This document shows positions 1 through 7,327 of a stretch of DNA of 32,152 nucleotides, piece after piece. The notes under the pieces were generated by a model. The model saw only the letters and a list, made by a program, of their open reading frames with translations. It had not been told where the DNA came from and did not search any database. Positions within the stretch are counted from its first letter, which is position 1. The number at the start of each line of letters is the position of its first letter. The translations under genes and the position numbers were made by a program. The stretch is from Alphaproteobacteria bacterium (lineage in GTDB: Bacteria > Pseudomonadota > Alphaproteobacteria > Caulobacterales > Caulobacteraceae): contig JAHINZ010000425.1 of assembly GCA_018895795.1 (NCBI GenBank), positions 1 through 32,152 on the forward strand, written 5' to 3'.

Positions 1-6
1 AAGCTT

Positions 7-26
7 GCCCCGCGTCAAGGCGGGGC
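7..26 (-). terminator. Hairpin downstream of the small membrane protein
   Basis: Perfect 7-bp arms (GCCCCGC / GCGGGGC, 7-13 and 20-26) around a 6-base loop lie 10 bases past the stop codon of the minus-strand gene at 37-168. There is no real U-tract, so termination is inferred from position and stem strength only. Confidence 0.4.
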
Positions 27-36
27 TTCAAGCCCC

Positions 37-168
37 TTAGAGCGACTGGACCACGAAGGTGATCGCCGACACCGGAACACCCACGATCAGGGCGACGGTG
101 ATCGCGGTCATCAAGACCTTGTCGGCGATGCGGAACAGGCGGGCGGCGTGCATTTTCGGTTGATCCAT
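37..168 (-). CDS. Small single-span membrane protein, unknown function
   Basis: A 44-residue reading frame beginning MDQPKMHAARLF and ending VVQSL. Residues 1-17 are basic and polar; about 18-41 form one hydrophobic stretch (VLMTAITVTALIVGVP and following), which predicts a single membrane span with a short tail. An in-frame ATG at 207 would add 13 residues (MDASLPGARPALS). Neither start has a strong ribosome-binding site, so the start is uncertain. The upstream 125 bases are unusually AT-rich for this genome and carry a perfect palindrome (248-266), and a hairpin follows the stop, which together make a real short transcription unit plausible. I do not recognise a family. Confidence 0.45.
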   Translation of the reverse strand: MDQPKMHAARLFRIADKVLMTAITVALIVGVPVSAITFVVQSL

Positions 169-247
169 AGAGAGGGCTGGACGCGCGCCGGGGAGGGAGG
201 CGTCCATGATCAACAGATAGGCGGTGATTTGGGTTCCAACAATGCTG

Positions 248-266
248 AATATCGATAAACGATATT
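248..266. promoter_or_regulatory. Palindromic operator candidate AATATCG-N5-CGATATT
   Basis: Two perfect 7-base arms (248-254 and 260-266) separated by ATAAA. The site lies in the only AT-rich patch of this end of the window, between the glutathione transferase stop (294) and the minus-strand small membrane protein (start 168 or 207). Position and symmetry suggest a dimeric repressor site controlling the small gene. The regulator is not identified. Confidence 0.4.
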
Positions 267-293
267 AAAAACTCTTAATGTTGAGTGATGGCA

Positions 294-887
294 TCAGGCT
301 AGTTGCACGGAAGTCACAACCAGGGAATCGCGCCGCGCCACCGCCTCGAACCAGGCCTCCAGAGCGGGTCGGCCGACGCGCCAGTCCAGAACCTTTCGGG
401 CGTCGAAATAGGCCAGCTGGGCGGCAACGGCGATCTCGGCGATCGTGAAGCGATCGACCGTGAAGGCCTGGGTTTCCAGCAGGTCCAGACCGGCGGTGAT
501 GGCGCGAAGCTGGCGCTCCAGCAGCTCGGGACGCTGGTCGTCGGCCGGCCGCATCCGCTCGCGCACGACGGCCACGGCGGCCGAGCCCATGCCGTCGGCC
601 AGGGCCTGGAGCGTCAGGGCCCGTCGGCGATCCTGGCCGGAGGCCGGGATCAGGCCGGCGCCGCCCAGGGCGTCCAGGTGGTCGCAGATCACCGCGGAAT
701 CAAACAGGATCTCGCCGTCGTCGAGGATCAGGGTGGGCACCTGGCTCAGCGGATTGAGGGCGCGCAGACTTTCGTCGGTGAACGGGCTGGCGGTCTCCAG
801 GGTGATGGCGCCGGTCAGGCCGTTTTCGTGGGCGACGATGCGAACCTTGCGCGCAAACGGCGACAAGGCGGAGTAAAGGAGCCGCAT
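294..887 (-). CDS. Glutathione S-transferase family protein
   Basis: A 197-residue protein, normal size for a cytosolic GST. The N-terminal thioredoxin-like half starts MRLLYSALSPFARKVRIVA, where the SP-x-x-(R/K)KV pattern marks the glutathione-site helix. It continues with NPLSQVPTL (the cis-proline loop) and LFDSAVICDHLD, the usual E/DS-x-x-I glutathione-contacting segment. The all-helical C-terminal half includes FTIAEIAVAAQLAYFD, matching the conserved N-capping box helix. Members conjugate or reduce substrates with glutathione in the cytoplasm; the substrate cannot be told from sequence. A longer frame reaches back across rdgB but is antisense shadow. ATG at 887 is only 24 bases from the divergent rdgB start, so each promoter must reach into the other gene. 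Confidence 0.85.
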   Translation of the reverse strand: MRLLYSALSPFARKVRIVAHENGLTGAITLETASPFTDESLRALNPLSQVPTLILDDGEILFDSAVICDHLDALGGAGLIPASGQDRRRALTLQALADGMGSAAVAVVRERMRPADDQRPELLERQLRAITAGLDLLETQAFTVDRFTIAEIAVAAQLAYFDARKVLDWRVGRPALEAWFEAVARRDSLVVTSVQLA

Positions 888-911
888 GGGTGATTTCCGA
901 AGGAGGCCGCG

Positions 912-1514
912 ATGGCGTTGAGACTGCAGCCTGGACTTAAGCTTGTCGTGGCCACGCACAACCCCGGAAAGGTCCCGGAAATCGCGGCCCTGCTCGACGG
1001 CCGCTTTGAACTGGTCTCCGCCGGGGCCTTGGGCCTGCCCGAACCGGAGGAAACCGAGACCACCTTCGTCGGCAACGCCCTGCTCAAGGCCCGCCACGCC
1101 GCCGACCTGTCGGGCCTGATCGCCCTGGCCGACGACTCCGGCCTGTCGGTGGCCGCCCTGGACGGCGCGCCCGGCGTCTATTCGGCCCGCTGGGCCGGAC
1201 CGACCAAGGATTTCACCTTGGCCACGGCCAAGGTCGAGCAACGCCTGGAAGAGACCGGCTCGGACGACCGCGCCGCCTGGTTCACCTCGGCCCTGGCCGT
1301 GGCCTGGCCGGGCGGTCCGGCCGTGATCGTGCAAGGCGAGGTGCACGGAACCCTGACCTTCCCGCCGCGCGGAACCCGGGGCTTCGGCTACGACCCGATC
1401 TTCGTCGCCGCCGGCCATGACCTGACCTTCGGCGAGATGGAGCCGACCGCCAAGGACGCCATCAGCCACCGGGCCCGGGCGTTCGAGAAGCTGAAGGCGG
1501 CGCTGTTTGAGTGA
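912..1514 (+). CDS. rdgB: XTP/dITP diphosphatase (RdgB/HAM1)
   Basis: A 200-residue house-cleaning nucleotide pyrophosphatase that hydrolyses dITP, dXTP and ITP to monophosphates plus PPi, keeping deaminated purines out of DNA and RNA. Signature segments are VVATHNPGKVPEI (residues about 12-24, substrate loop), ALADDSGLSVAALDGAPGVYSARWAG (catalytic acidic residues and metal site), GTRGFGYDPIF and the C-terminal SHRARAFEKLK. Length is normal. AAGGAGG at 900-906 lies five bases before ATG 912 and fixes the start. It heads a five-gene plus-strand cluster; its last bases overlap the hemW start, suggesting translational coupling. Confidence 0.97.
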   Translation: MALRLQPGLKLVVATHNPGKVPEIAALLDGRFELVSAGALGLPEPEETETTFVGNALLKARHAADLSGLIALADDSGLSVAALDGAPGVYSARWAGPTKDFTLATAKVEQRLEETGSDDRAAWFTSALAVAWPGGPAVIVQGEVHGTLTFPPRGTRGFGYDPIFVAAGHDLTFGEMEPTAKDAISHRARAFEKLKAALFE

Positions 1515-2670
1515 GTCAAAGCCAGCCTTCCTCGCCCCCCTCGGCGTCTATGTCCACTGGCCCTACTGCGCGCGCATCTGCCCCTATTGCGACTTCAACG
1601 TCGTGCGCGACCGGGGGCGCGGCGCCGAGCAGGCGCAGCTGGCCGACGCCATCGTCGCCGACCTGATCGCCCAGCGCGCCCTGACCGGCCCCCGCCGCCT
1701 GCTGTCGATCTTCTTTGGCGGCGGCACGCCGTCGTTGATGGACCCGGCCCAGGTGGCGCGGGTGATCGAGACGGCCCGGGGCCTGTGGTCGCCGGTCGAG
1801 GATCTGGAGATCAGCCTGGAGGCCAATCCCACCGACGCCGAGGCCGGCCGGTTCGAGGCCCTGGCGGCGGCCGGTGTCGCGCGCCTGTCGCTGGGCGTGC
1901 AGTCGCTGCACGATGACGCCCTGGCCCTGCTGGGCCGCAATCACGACGCGGGATCGGCGCGGCGGGCGATCGCCGTGGCGGCCCACGCCTTCCCGCGCCT
2001 GTCCATCGACCTGATCTATGCCCGCCCCGGCCAGAGCGTCGGCGCCTGGCGCGCCGAGCTGCGGGAGGCCCTGGCGATGGGTCCCGAGCACGTGTCGCCC
2101 TACCAGTTGACGATCGAGACCGGCACCGCCTTCGATCGCGCGGTGGGCCGCGGCAGACTGATCATGCCGGACGAGGACCTGGGCCACGACCTGTTCGAGG
2201 CCACCCAACAGGTGCTCGAGGCCGCCGGCTTTGACGCCTATGAGGTGTCCAACCACGCCCGGGGGCAGGCGGCGCGCTCGCGGCACAATCTGGTCTACTG
2301 GCGCGGCCATGACTATGTCGGGGTCGGGCCCGGCGCCCACGGCCGGCTGACCTTGCCCGAAAGCCGGGTCGCCACCACCGCCCATCGCAAGATCGCCGAC
2401 TATGTCGCCGCCGTGCGCGACACCGGGGTCGGCTTCGTCCAGGAGACCCTGTCGGCCGTCGAGGCGGCCGAGGAGCGGCTGGTGCTGGGCCTGCGGATCG
2501 ATGACGGCGTGGCCTTCCCGGAGGTGGCGGTCCTGGGCCTGTCGCCCGAGGCCGCCAAGGTGCGCCGCCATGTCGACCTGGGCCTGTTGGTCGATGATCC
2601 GGTACGCCTGCGCGCCACCCGCGCGGGTCGACTGGTGCTGGACCGGCTGACAGGCGCGCTCGCGACCTGA
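1507..2670 (+). CDS. hemW: HemW, radical SAM haem chaperone (coproporphyrinogen III oxidase-like)
   Basis: A 387-residue radical SAM protein. The cluster motif CARICPYC (Cys21, Cys25, Cys28) binds the 4Fe-4S cluster, followed by FFGGGTPSLM, the SAM-contacting GGGTPS loop. The segment RHNLVYW gives the HNxxYW motif typical of HemW rather than HemN. HemW proteins are thought to act as haem chaperones; older annotation as oxygen-independent coproporphyrinogen oxidase is usually wrong for this short type. The start is TTG at 1507, overlapping the rdgB end by 8 bases; an ATG start is absent nearby. The C-terminal HemN_C-like region (ETLSAVEAAEERLVLGLRI) is present and the length is typical. Confidence 0.95.
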   Translation: MSESKPAFLAPLGVYVHWPYCARICPYCDFNVVRDRGRGAEQAQLADAIVADLIAQRALTGPRRLLSIFFGGGTPSLMDPAQVARVIETARGLWSPVEDLEISLEANPTDAEAGRFEALAAAGVARLSLGVQSLHDDALALLGRNHDAGSARRAIAVAAHAFPRLSIDLIYARPGQSVGAWRAELREALAMGPEHVSPYQLTIETGTAFDRAVGRGRLIMPDEDLGHDLFEATQQVLEAAGFDAYEVSNHARGQAARSRHNLVYWRGHDYVGVGPGAHGRLTLPESRVATTAHRKIADYVAAVRDTGVGFVQETLSAVEAAEERLVLGLRIDDGVAFPEVAVLGLSPEAAKVRRHVDLGLLVDDPVRLRATRAGRLVLDRLTGALAT

Positions 2671-2724
2671 TAGGACTATCCGCCGAAGCAGTATCGCGTC
2701 TCCCGGCGCGGCAAGGATTCCCCC

Positions 2725-3612
2725 GTGAGCCGCACGATCACCGCCCCGCCGCCGCTGTCGGACGCCCCCCTGGCGCCCGGCCTCTATCTGGTGGCGACGC
2801 CGATCGGCAATCTGCGCGACATCACCCTGCGGGCCCTGGACGTGATCAACGCCTGCGACCTGTTGCTGGCCGAGGACACCCGCGTGTCGGGCAAGCTGCT
2901 GGCCGCCTACCAGATCTCCAAACGGCTGGAGCGCTATGACGAACACGTCGCCGATCGCGCCACGCCCCGCATCCTGGAGCGGCTGGAGGCCGGCGAGCGC
3001 GTGGCCCTGGTCTCGGACGCCGGCACGCCGATGGTCTCCGACCCCGGCTATCGCCTGGCCAAGGCGGCCATCGCCGCCGGCCATCCGGTGTTTCCGATCC
3101 CCGGGGCCTCGGCGGCCCTGGCGGCCCTGACCCTGGCCGGCCTGCCCACCGACCGCTTCCTGTTCGCCGGCTTCCCGCCGCCCAAGAGCGCCGCGCGCAA
3201 GACCTTCTTCGAGGAACTGGCCCCGGTCCGCGCCACCCTGATCTTCTACGAAGGAGCCTCGCGGGTGGCCGACAGCCTGGCCGACATGGCCGCCGTGTTC
3301 GGCCCGCGCGACGCCGCCGTGGCCCGCGAGCTGACCAAGCTCTACGAGACCTGCACCCGCGGCACGCTGGACGACCTGGCCGCCGATCCGCGCTTCGACA
3401 GTCCCAAGGGCGAGATCGTCATCCTGGTCGGTCCCGGCACGGAACGTCCCGTCCAGGCCGGCGACGCCGAGAGCGCCCTGCGCGAGGCCATGGCCCGCCT
3501 GCCGCTGGGCGAGGCGGCCTCCGAGGTCGCCAAGGCCCTGGGCCTGCCGCGCCGCGACCTCTACCGCCAGGCCCTGGCTCTCAAGGACGCCGCCCAGGAG
3601 ACGGCGGGATGA
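2725..3612 (+). CDS. rsmI: 16S rRNA (cytidine(1402)-2'-O)-methyltransferase RsmI
   Basis: A 295-residue tetrapyrrole-methylase fold protein that 2'-O-methylates C1402 in the ribosomal decoding centre using SAM. Family segments visible are LVATPIGNLRDIT near the N terminus, LLAEDTRVSGKLL, ALVSDAGTPMVSDPGYRLA (SAM pocket), GASAALAALTLAGLPTDRF and FPPPKSAARKTFFEEL. Start is GTG at 2725 with a weak upstream GGA. A 54-base gap separates it from hemW, and its final four bases overlap the next gene (ATGA), so it is translationally coupled to yraN, the common bacterial order. Confidence 0.96.
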   Translation: MSRTITAPPPLSDAPLAPGLYLVATPIGNLRDITLRALDVINACDLLLAEDTRVSGKLLAAYQISKRLERYDEHVADRATPRILERLEAGERVALVSDAGTPMVSDPGYRLAKAAIAAGHPVFPIPGASAALAALTLAGLPTDRFLFAGFPPPKSAARKTFFEELAPVRATLIFYEGASRVADSLADMAAVFGPRDAAVARELTKLYETCTRGTLDDLAADPRFDSPKGEIVILVGPGTERPVQAGDAESALREAMARLPLGEAASEVAKALGLPRRDLYRQALALKDAAQETAG

Positions 3613-3983
3613 CCGCCGCCCGCCAGATCCGCGGCGCCCAGGCGCGCTTGTCTGGCCGACGCGCCGAGGTGCTGGCCGCCGCCTGGCTGATGCTGAAGGG
3701 CTATCGCATCCTGGGCTTTCGCCTGACCACGCCGCTGGGCGAGATCGACCTGCTGGCCCAGCGCGGACCCATACTGGCCGTGGTCGAGGTCAAGCGCCGC
3801 GCCCATCTGGACGACGCTCTGGACGCGGTCACCGCCGAGCAGCGGGCCCGGCTGCGGCGCGCCGCCGCCCACATCATCGCCCACCGCAACGGCCTGCGGA
3901 ACGCCAGCGTGCGCCTGGACCTCATAGCCTTGGCCCCGGGCCGTCGGCCGCGCCATCTGCGCGACGCCTGGCGGGAGGCGTGA
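3609..3983 (+). CDS. YraN/UPF0102 family predicted nuclease
   Basis: A 124-residue protein of the UPF0102 (YraN) family, a PD-(D/E)XK nuclease fold related to archaeal Holliday junction resolvases. The pattern is complete: the Glu in SGRRAEVLAA (helix 1), GEIDLLAQRG (the Asp) and VVEVKRR (the E-x-K). The biochemical role is not settled for bacterial members. It overlaps rsmI by four bases and the next gene by one to four bases, so it is part of one operon. The rsmI-yraN neighbourhood is conserved across many proteobacteria and supports the call. Confidence 0.9.
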   Translation: MTAARQIRGAQARLSGRRAEVLAAAWLMLKGYRILGFRLTTPLGEIDLLAQRGPILAVVEVKRRAHLDDALDAVTAEQRARLRRAAAHIIAHRNGLRNASVRLDLIALAPGRRPRHLRDAWREA

Positions 3984-4798
3984 TGACCCGCGCCGAGGCT
4001 GAAGCGATCCTGATCCGTATCGGCGAAGGCCCCGACGAGGGCTTCCCCCTGTTCGAGGCCGCCCTGGCCTGCGCGACGCATGATGATCCCGACCGCGACC
4101 CCGAGCCGACCCTCGCCCTGGGACGCCAGGCGGGCGAACGCCTGATCGAACGCCTCAAGACCGAGTCGCCGGAGGAAGCCGTCGCCGAGGCCCTGGCCGG
4201 CGACCTTCGCCTGACCGGCGACGTGATCACCTATGACCACCCCGACAATGCCGACATCATCGCCATCGCGCAGCGCCGCAAGGGCCTGCCGGTGGCCCTG
4301 GGCGTCTTCTATCTGCACGCCGCGCGCCAGGCGGGCGTGGCGCTGTACGGGGTGGATTTTCCCGGCCACTTCCTGCTGCGCATCGAGACCGACGAAGGGC
4401 CGCTGGCGCTCGATCCGTTCAGCGAGGGCCGGGTGGTGCTACCCTCGGAGCTGTCGCGGCGGGCCCTGCGCACCGGCCTGATGCCCGATGTCGCCGACAA
4501 GCTGGAACGCTTGATGGCCCCGGTCTCCGACCGCGCCGTGCTGATCCGCCTGCAGAACAACATCTTCGCCCGCGCCCAGCAGGCCCGCGACTGGCCTCGC
4601 GCCGAGCGTTCCGCCCTGCGCCGCGCCCTGCTCAATCCCGCCGACCACCGCCCCTGGCTGGACGTCGCCGCCGCCCGCGAAGGCCAGGGGGCCCTGGCGG
4701 GCGCGCTGCAGGCCCTGACCCGCGCCCAGATTCTCGACGGCGGCGCGGCCATCGCCGCCCGCGCGGCGCGCGAGCGGGTGCGGTTGAAGCTGAACTGA
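3983..4798 (+). CDS. SirB1-type transglutaminase-like/TPR protein
   Basis: A 271-residue protein (272 if GTG at 3980 is used). It matches the SirB1/transglutaminase_9 family: an N-terminal helical part, then an IIAIAQRRKGLPVALGVFYL segment, VALYGVDFPGHFLLR and LALDPFSEG, the family core at residues about 90-150. The C-terminal part (ARAQQARDWPRAERSALRRALLNPADH) looks like one or two TPR-like helices. GGGAGG sits just before the start. I prefer ATG 3983, which overlaps the yraN stop as TGATG. The enzymatic role is unproven in this family, and I do not see a transglutaminase Cys in the core. Last gene of the rdgB cluster. Confidence 0.85.
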   Translation: MTRAEAEAILIRIGEGPDEGFPLFEAALACATHDDPDRDPEPTLALGRQAGERLIERLKTESPEEAVAEALAGDLRLTGDVITYDHPDNADIIAIAQRRKGLPVALGVFYLHAARQAGVALYGVDFPGHFLLRIETDEGPLALDPFSEGRVVLPSELSRRALRTGLMPDVADKLERLMAPVSDRAVLIRLQNNIFARAQQARDWPRAERSALRRALLNPADHRPWLDVAAAREGQGALAGALQALTRAQILDGGAAIAARAARERVRLKLN

Positions 4799-4800
4799 GA

Positions 4801-4836
4801 GGCGCGTCGGCCGTCGCCTTACGAGGCGGCCGCGCC
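4801..4836. terminator. Hairpin between convergent genes
   Basis: Outer arms GGCGCG/CGCGCC (4801-4806, 4831-4836) and inner GCCG/CGGC (4810-4813, 4827-4830) form a GC-rich stem just after the sirB1-like stop, between two converging genes. It lacks a U-tract, so a bidirectional terminator is a positional inference. Confidence 0.4.
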
Positions 4837-4875
4837 CGAGATGGCGGCGCGGGTCCTGGCGGTTCGCCTTGAGCC

Positions 4876-5364
4876 TCAGGCCCAGGCCGGCGTCCAGCCC
4901 GCCGCGCCGTCGTCACCCTTGGCGGGAGGGGCCTTCGGGCGGCGAACCCGGCCTTGGCGCGCGCGACCGCCCCGGCGTGCCCGGTCCATGATCCTGGACG
5001 CGCGCGCCCGCGCCCAGGCCAGGGCCGATCGGGCGAGGTCTCGCAGTCCGCGCAGGCGCGCGGCGGCGGCGATCAGGACGACGGTGGCGAAGAGGTCCAC
5101 GAAGGTCGCGACGTCGAAGGCCATCAGCCAGGCCAGACCCTCGGGCAGCATCAGGCTCAGCAGACGCAGGCCTTCGGATTCGAACAGCAGGGCGGCCAGC
5201 AGGGTGACGCCCAGGACGACCTTGGCCAGGATGATCTGGCCCAGCGTCAGGCGTGACAAAGCCTGGGCCGGCGCCTCGATCAGCAAACGTCGCAGGCGCT
5301 TACCCATGTCTGTTTCCGTACAGAGCAAGATCGCGATCAAGGTCGCCAGCAGCATGAACGTCAT
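4876..5364 (-). CDS. Small multi-span membrane protein, unknown function
   Basis: A 162-residue protein not recognised by family. Predicted membrane segments lie at about 3-15 (FMLLATLIAILLC), 44-61 (IILAKVVLGVTLLAALLF) and 78-102 (AWLMAFDVATFVDLFATVVLIAAAA). A very basic tail follows (RDLARSALAWARARASRIMDR and further Arg-rich sequence) and should face the cytoplasm. I take ATG 5364 because the longer frame upstream is low-complexity Arg/Pro/Gly sequence with no signal. The gene lies 127 bases after the TonB-C-repeat gene on the same strand, with a hairpin between, so co-transcription is uncertain. Confidence 0.6.
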   Translation of the reverse strand: MTFMLLATLIAILLCTETDMGKRLRRLLIEAPAQALSRLTLGQIILAKVVLGVTLLAALLFESEGLRLLSLMLPEGLAWLMAFDVATFVDLFATVVLIAAAARLRGLRDLARSALAWARARASRIMDRARRGGRARQGRVRRPKAPPAKGDDGAAGWTPAWA

Positions 5365-5433
5365 GTCGAAAGCCCCTGACGATCCTGGTGTGCGCACCGG
5401 AGGTAGGCGTCGTTGTCGGGCGGAACAAGAGCA

Positions 5434-5460
5434 GGGCGGCGGCCCAGCCGGCGGCCGCCC
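5434..5460 (-). terminator. Hairpin downstream of the TonB-C-repeat gene
   Basis: Arms GGGCGGC (5434-5440) and GCCGCCC (5454-5460) are perfect complements. The hairpin lies 32 bases beyond the stop of the minus-strand gene that ends at 5492. On the transcript it is followed by TGCTCTTGTT, only mildly U-rich. Confidence 0.4.
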
Positions 5461-5491
5461 GCCAAGGCGGTCGTCGCGTACAGGTCCTGGC

Positions 5492-6847
5492 TCAAGGCTT
5501 GGCCGGAGCTTTGGCCGCCCCATCGCCTTCGCCGGTCGGCGGCGGGGCCTCCCAAAGGAAGCGGATCGGCAGGGTGATCCGCAAGCCCTCGACGGGGTCA
5601 CCCTCGGTGGTCCAGGGGTTCATGCGTATCAATCCGGCCGCCTTGATCGCGGCGGCGGCGAAGTCCAGGCCGGCCGGCTCCTCGCGAACGGCCTGGCACT
5701 CGACCAGATCGCCGGTGGCCGTGAGCGCACAGGAGGCCGCCCCCAGACCCGTCGTGACGCCGGCGGCGGCCGCCGCTTCGGGATAGACCTGGGCCATGCC
5801 TTCTATGGTGAGGGTACGGATCCAGCGCGGCTTGCTCAGCTTGCGGCCCTCCGGCCCGGCGGGGTTTCGGAAACGGAAAGGGATGTCGACCTTGTAGTCG
5901 TACAGGGACTTGGCCTGGTCGCTCTCGAAGACGACCTGAAACGATCGCGACAGGCTCTTGGCCGCCTTGCCAAAGCCCTTGCCCATGGGGTTTTCCGAGA
6001 TCACGTCGCAGGCGTGGGGAACCCCTCTCTTGTCCAGGTCGCAGCGCAGGACCGCGTGGCCGGTCGGGGCGTCGCCGGCCTCGGCGGTGGGCCAGGCCGC
6101 CGCCACCTGGGCCGCCGACGGCGCCACGGTCCAGGGCGGATCGAGCACAAGGCTCTGGCCCGCGGGTCTGACCCCTCCGTTGGCCAATCCAGCCCAGACC
6201 ACCGGGACCGTCACCTCGCCGCCCGGCACGGGCTTGCCGCCCCGGATCTTGGGGCTCATGCGAAATTGCGGGGCCAGTTGCAGCGCGGCCTGCCCGAATC
6301 CCAGACCCTGCGGCTCCTCGGACAGAACCTTGCAGGCCTCCAGGAAGCCCTCGACCGTGATCACACACCCGATCGTCGCCCGGCCGTCGCGGCCGGCCTT
6401 GATCGCGGCGGTCGGGAAGGCGCCGGCCAGGGCGCTCGAGGTCGGCTTCTTGACCCAGTCTGGATTGGCGTCGCCGGGGGCGAGGAACTGGAAGCTGGTC
6501 TTCACCGGTCGACCCGCGACCGGCGCGCCCGAGGCGTCCTTGGTCTTGATCCGCTCCTTGCCGACCAGTTGCAGGGCCGCCGCCCCAAAGCCCAGACCGA
6601 CGGGGTCCTCCTTGAAGATCGTACAGTCGTTGAGCTTGCCATCGCTTCCGGCCACGCAGGCCAGGGTGGCGTAACCCGAGATCTTCCGTTCGAAAGCCGC
6701 CGGGGGATAGGCCGCCTTCACATCAGCCGGCTTGGCGACGGCGACAAACTGCGGCCTCCAGCCGGCGGCGTCATCATCATCGTCCAGCGCCAAGGCCGGG
6801 CCGACGATCGCGGCGAAGACGATCGCCAGGGTCCATGAACGCCACAT
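5492..6847 (-). CDS. Secreted protein with four tandem TonB C-terminal-like repeats
   Basis: A 451-residue protein with a signal peptide (MWRSWTLAIVFAAIVGPALA) and an acidic DDDDD stretch right after the predicted cut. The mature part is four copies of one module of about 100 residues, at roughly 40-122, 139-218, 243-326 and 346-431. Each runs YPxAA (or WP), a strand with a Cys, G(K/F/V/D)L near the second Cys, then E(D/E/N)PxGxGFGxAA and a final strand ending PVxF-like. This matches the TonB C-terminal/energy-transducer fold. Every module has the same CX10C pair (64/75, 161/172, 269/280, 373/384), suggesting one disulfide per module. TonB's membrane anchor and Pro-rich spacer are absent, so it is probably a soluble periplasmic binding or scaffold protein. 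Function is unknown. Confidence 0.75.
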   Translation of the reverse strand: MWRSWTLAIVFAAIVGPALALDDDDDAAGWRPQFVAVAKPADVKAAYPPAAFERKISGYATLACVAGSDGKLNDCTIFKEDPVGLGFGAAALQLVGKERIKTKDASGAPVAGRPVKTSFQFLAPGDANPDWVKKPTSSALAGAFPTAAIKAGRDGRATIGCVITVEGFLEACKVLSEEPQGLGFGQAALQLAPQFRMSPKIRGGKPVPGGEVTVPVVWAGLANGGVRPAGQSLVLDPPWTVAPSAAQVAAAWPTAEAGDAPTGHAVLRCDLDKRGVPHACDVISENPMGKGFGKAAKSLSRSFQVVFESDQAKSLYDYKVDIPFRFRNPAGPEGRKLSKPRWIRTLTIEGMAQVYPEAAAAAGVTTGLGAASCALTATGDLVECQAVREEPAGLDFAAAAIKAAGLIRMNPWTTEGDPVEGLRITLPIRFLWEAPPPTGEGDGAAKAPAKP

Positions 6848-6953
6848 CGGAAGACTCCCAGGAACCCCTCGGCGCTGCTCACGCGGATAACGACAGCGCG
6901 CAGCCCTGGGTAGAGCTTAGCCTGGGCGCGAGTCGCTTGCCAAGGGCTGGTGA

Positions 6954-6990
6954 AGACGCCGGGCTAGGCTTTCGCCGTCGCCCGGCGTCT
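6954..6990 (-). terminator. Strong hairpin after the Pro/Ala-rich small gene
   Basis: An 11-base perfect inverted repeat (AGACGCCGGGC at 6954-6964, GCCCGGCGTCT at 6980-6990) with a 15-base loop starts 6 bases past the stop of the small minus-strand gene at 6997-7167. No U-tract follows, so intrinsic termination may be inefficient or factor-assisted. Confidence 0.55.
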
Positions 6991-6996
6991 TGAGAG

Positions 6997-7167
6997 TCAG
7001 GCGTTCTTGTCGACGAGTTTTCCCTGTCCTGGGGGCGGCGCGGCGCGGGGCGCGGCCTTGGCGGCGCCGTCGTCGCCGTCGTGATCGTTGCGGACCTCCG
7101 GTCCGGGGCCTTCAGCGGCTTCGGCCATGGGCGCGGGCGCGGGCGGGGGCGTGCTGGAAATCTTCAT
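6997..7167 (-). CDS. Short Pro/Ala-rich acidic protein, unknown function
   Basis: A 56-residue frame beginning MKISSTPPPAPAPMAEAAEG, with a charged centre (RNDHDGDDGAAKA) and ending PGQGKLVDKNA. A good ribosome-binding site (CAGGAG, nine to ten bases before ATG 7167) and a strong hairpin just past the stop support it as a real gene. I recall similar short proteins with a Pro-rich start, a D-rich middle and a G-x-x-VD tail in other proteobacteria, with no known function. There is no signal peptide or membrane span and it is probably disordered. It is divergent from polA, with 160 bases between starts. Confidence 0.6.
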   Translation of the reverse strand: MKISSTPPPAPAPMAEAAEGPGPEVRNDHDGDDGAAKAAPRAAPPPGQGKLVDKNA

Positions 7168-7327
7168 GCGAGTCTCCTGTTTCGGGCGAGCGTCAGGCCG
7201 CCTGATCAGACAGGACGACGCGCTAGGCCCGCCCCCTCAAGGCACTGTTCGCGCGTCGGCGGGAGCGCGCGCGATTGGCGCGGCGCGAAGGGTTTGCGGC
7301 GCCCAGGGTCCGGCCTATGTTCCGCCC

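Noticed and set aside
1..6. HindIII-type AAGCTT at the very first base
   Set aside because: A six-base match at an arbitrary window edge carries no biological meaning.
265..278. TTAA-N6-TTAA resembling a CtrA binding site
   Set aside because: The CtrA consensus has a spacer of 7, and the A/T richness of this patch makes chance matches likely.
294..1469. 391-residue minus-strand frame covering the GST gene and antisense of rdgB
   Set aside because: Its first half is Gly/Arg/Gln-rich antisense of a clearly real rdgB; only the part from 887 has GST motifs.
4841..6838. 665-residue plus-strand frame opposite the TonB-C-repeat gene
   Set aside because: Arg/Gly-rich antisense shadow; the minus frame has a signal peptide and four conserved repeats.
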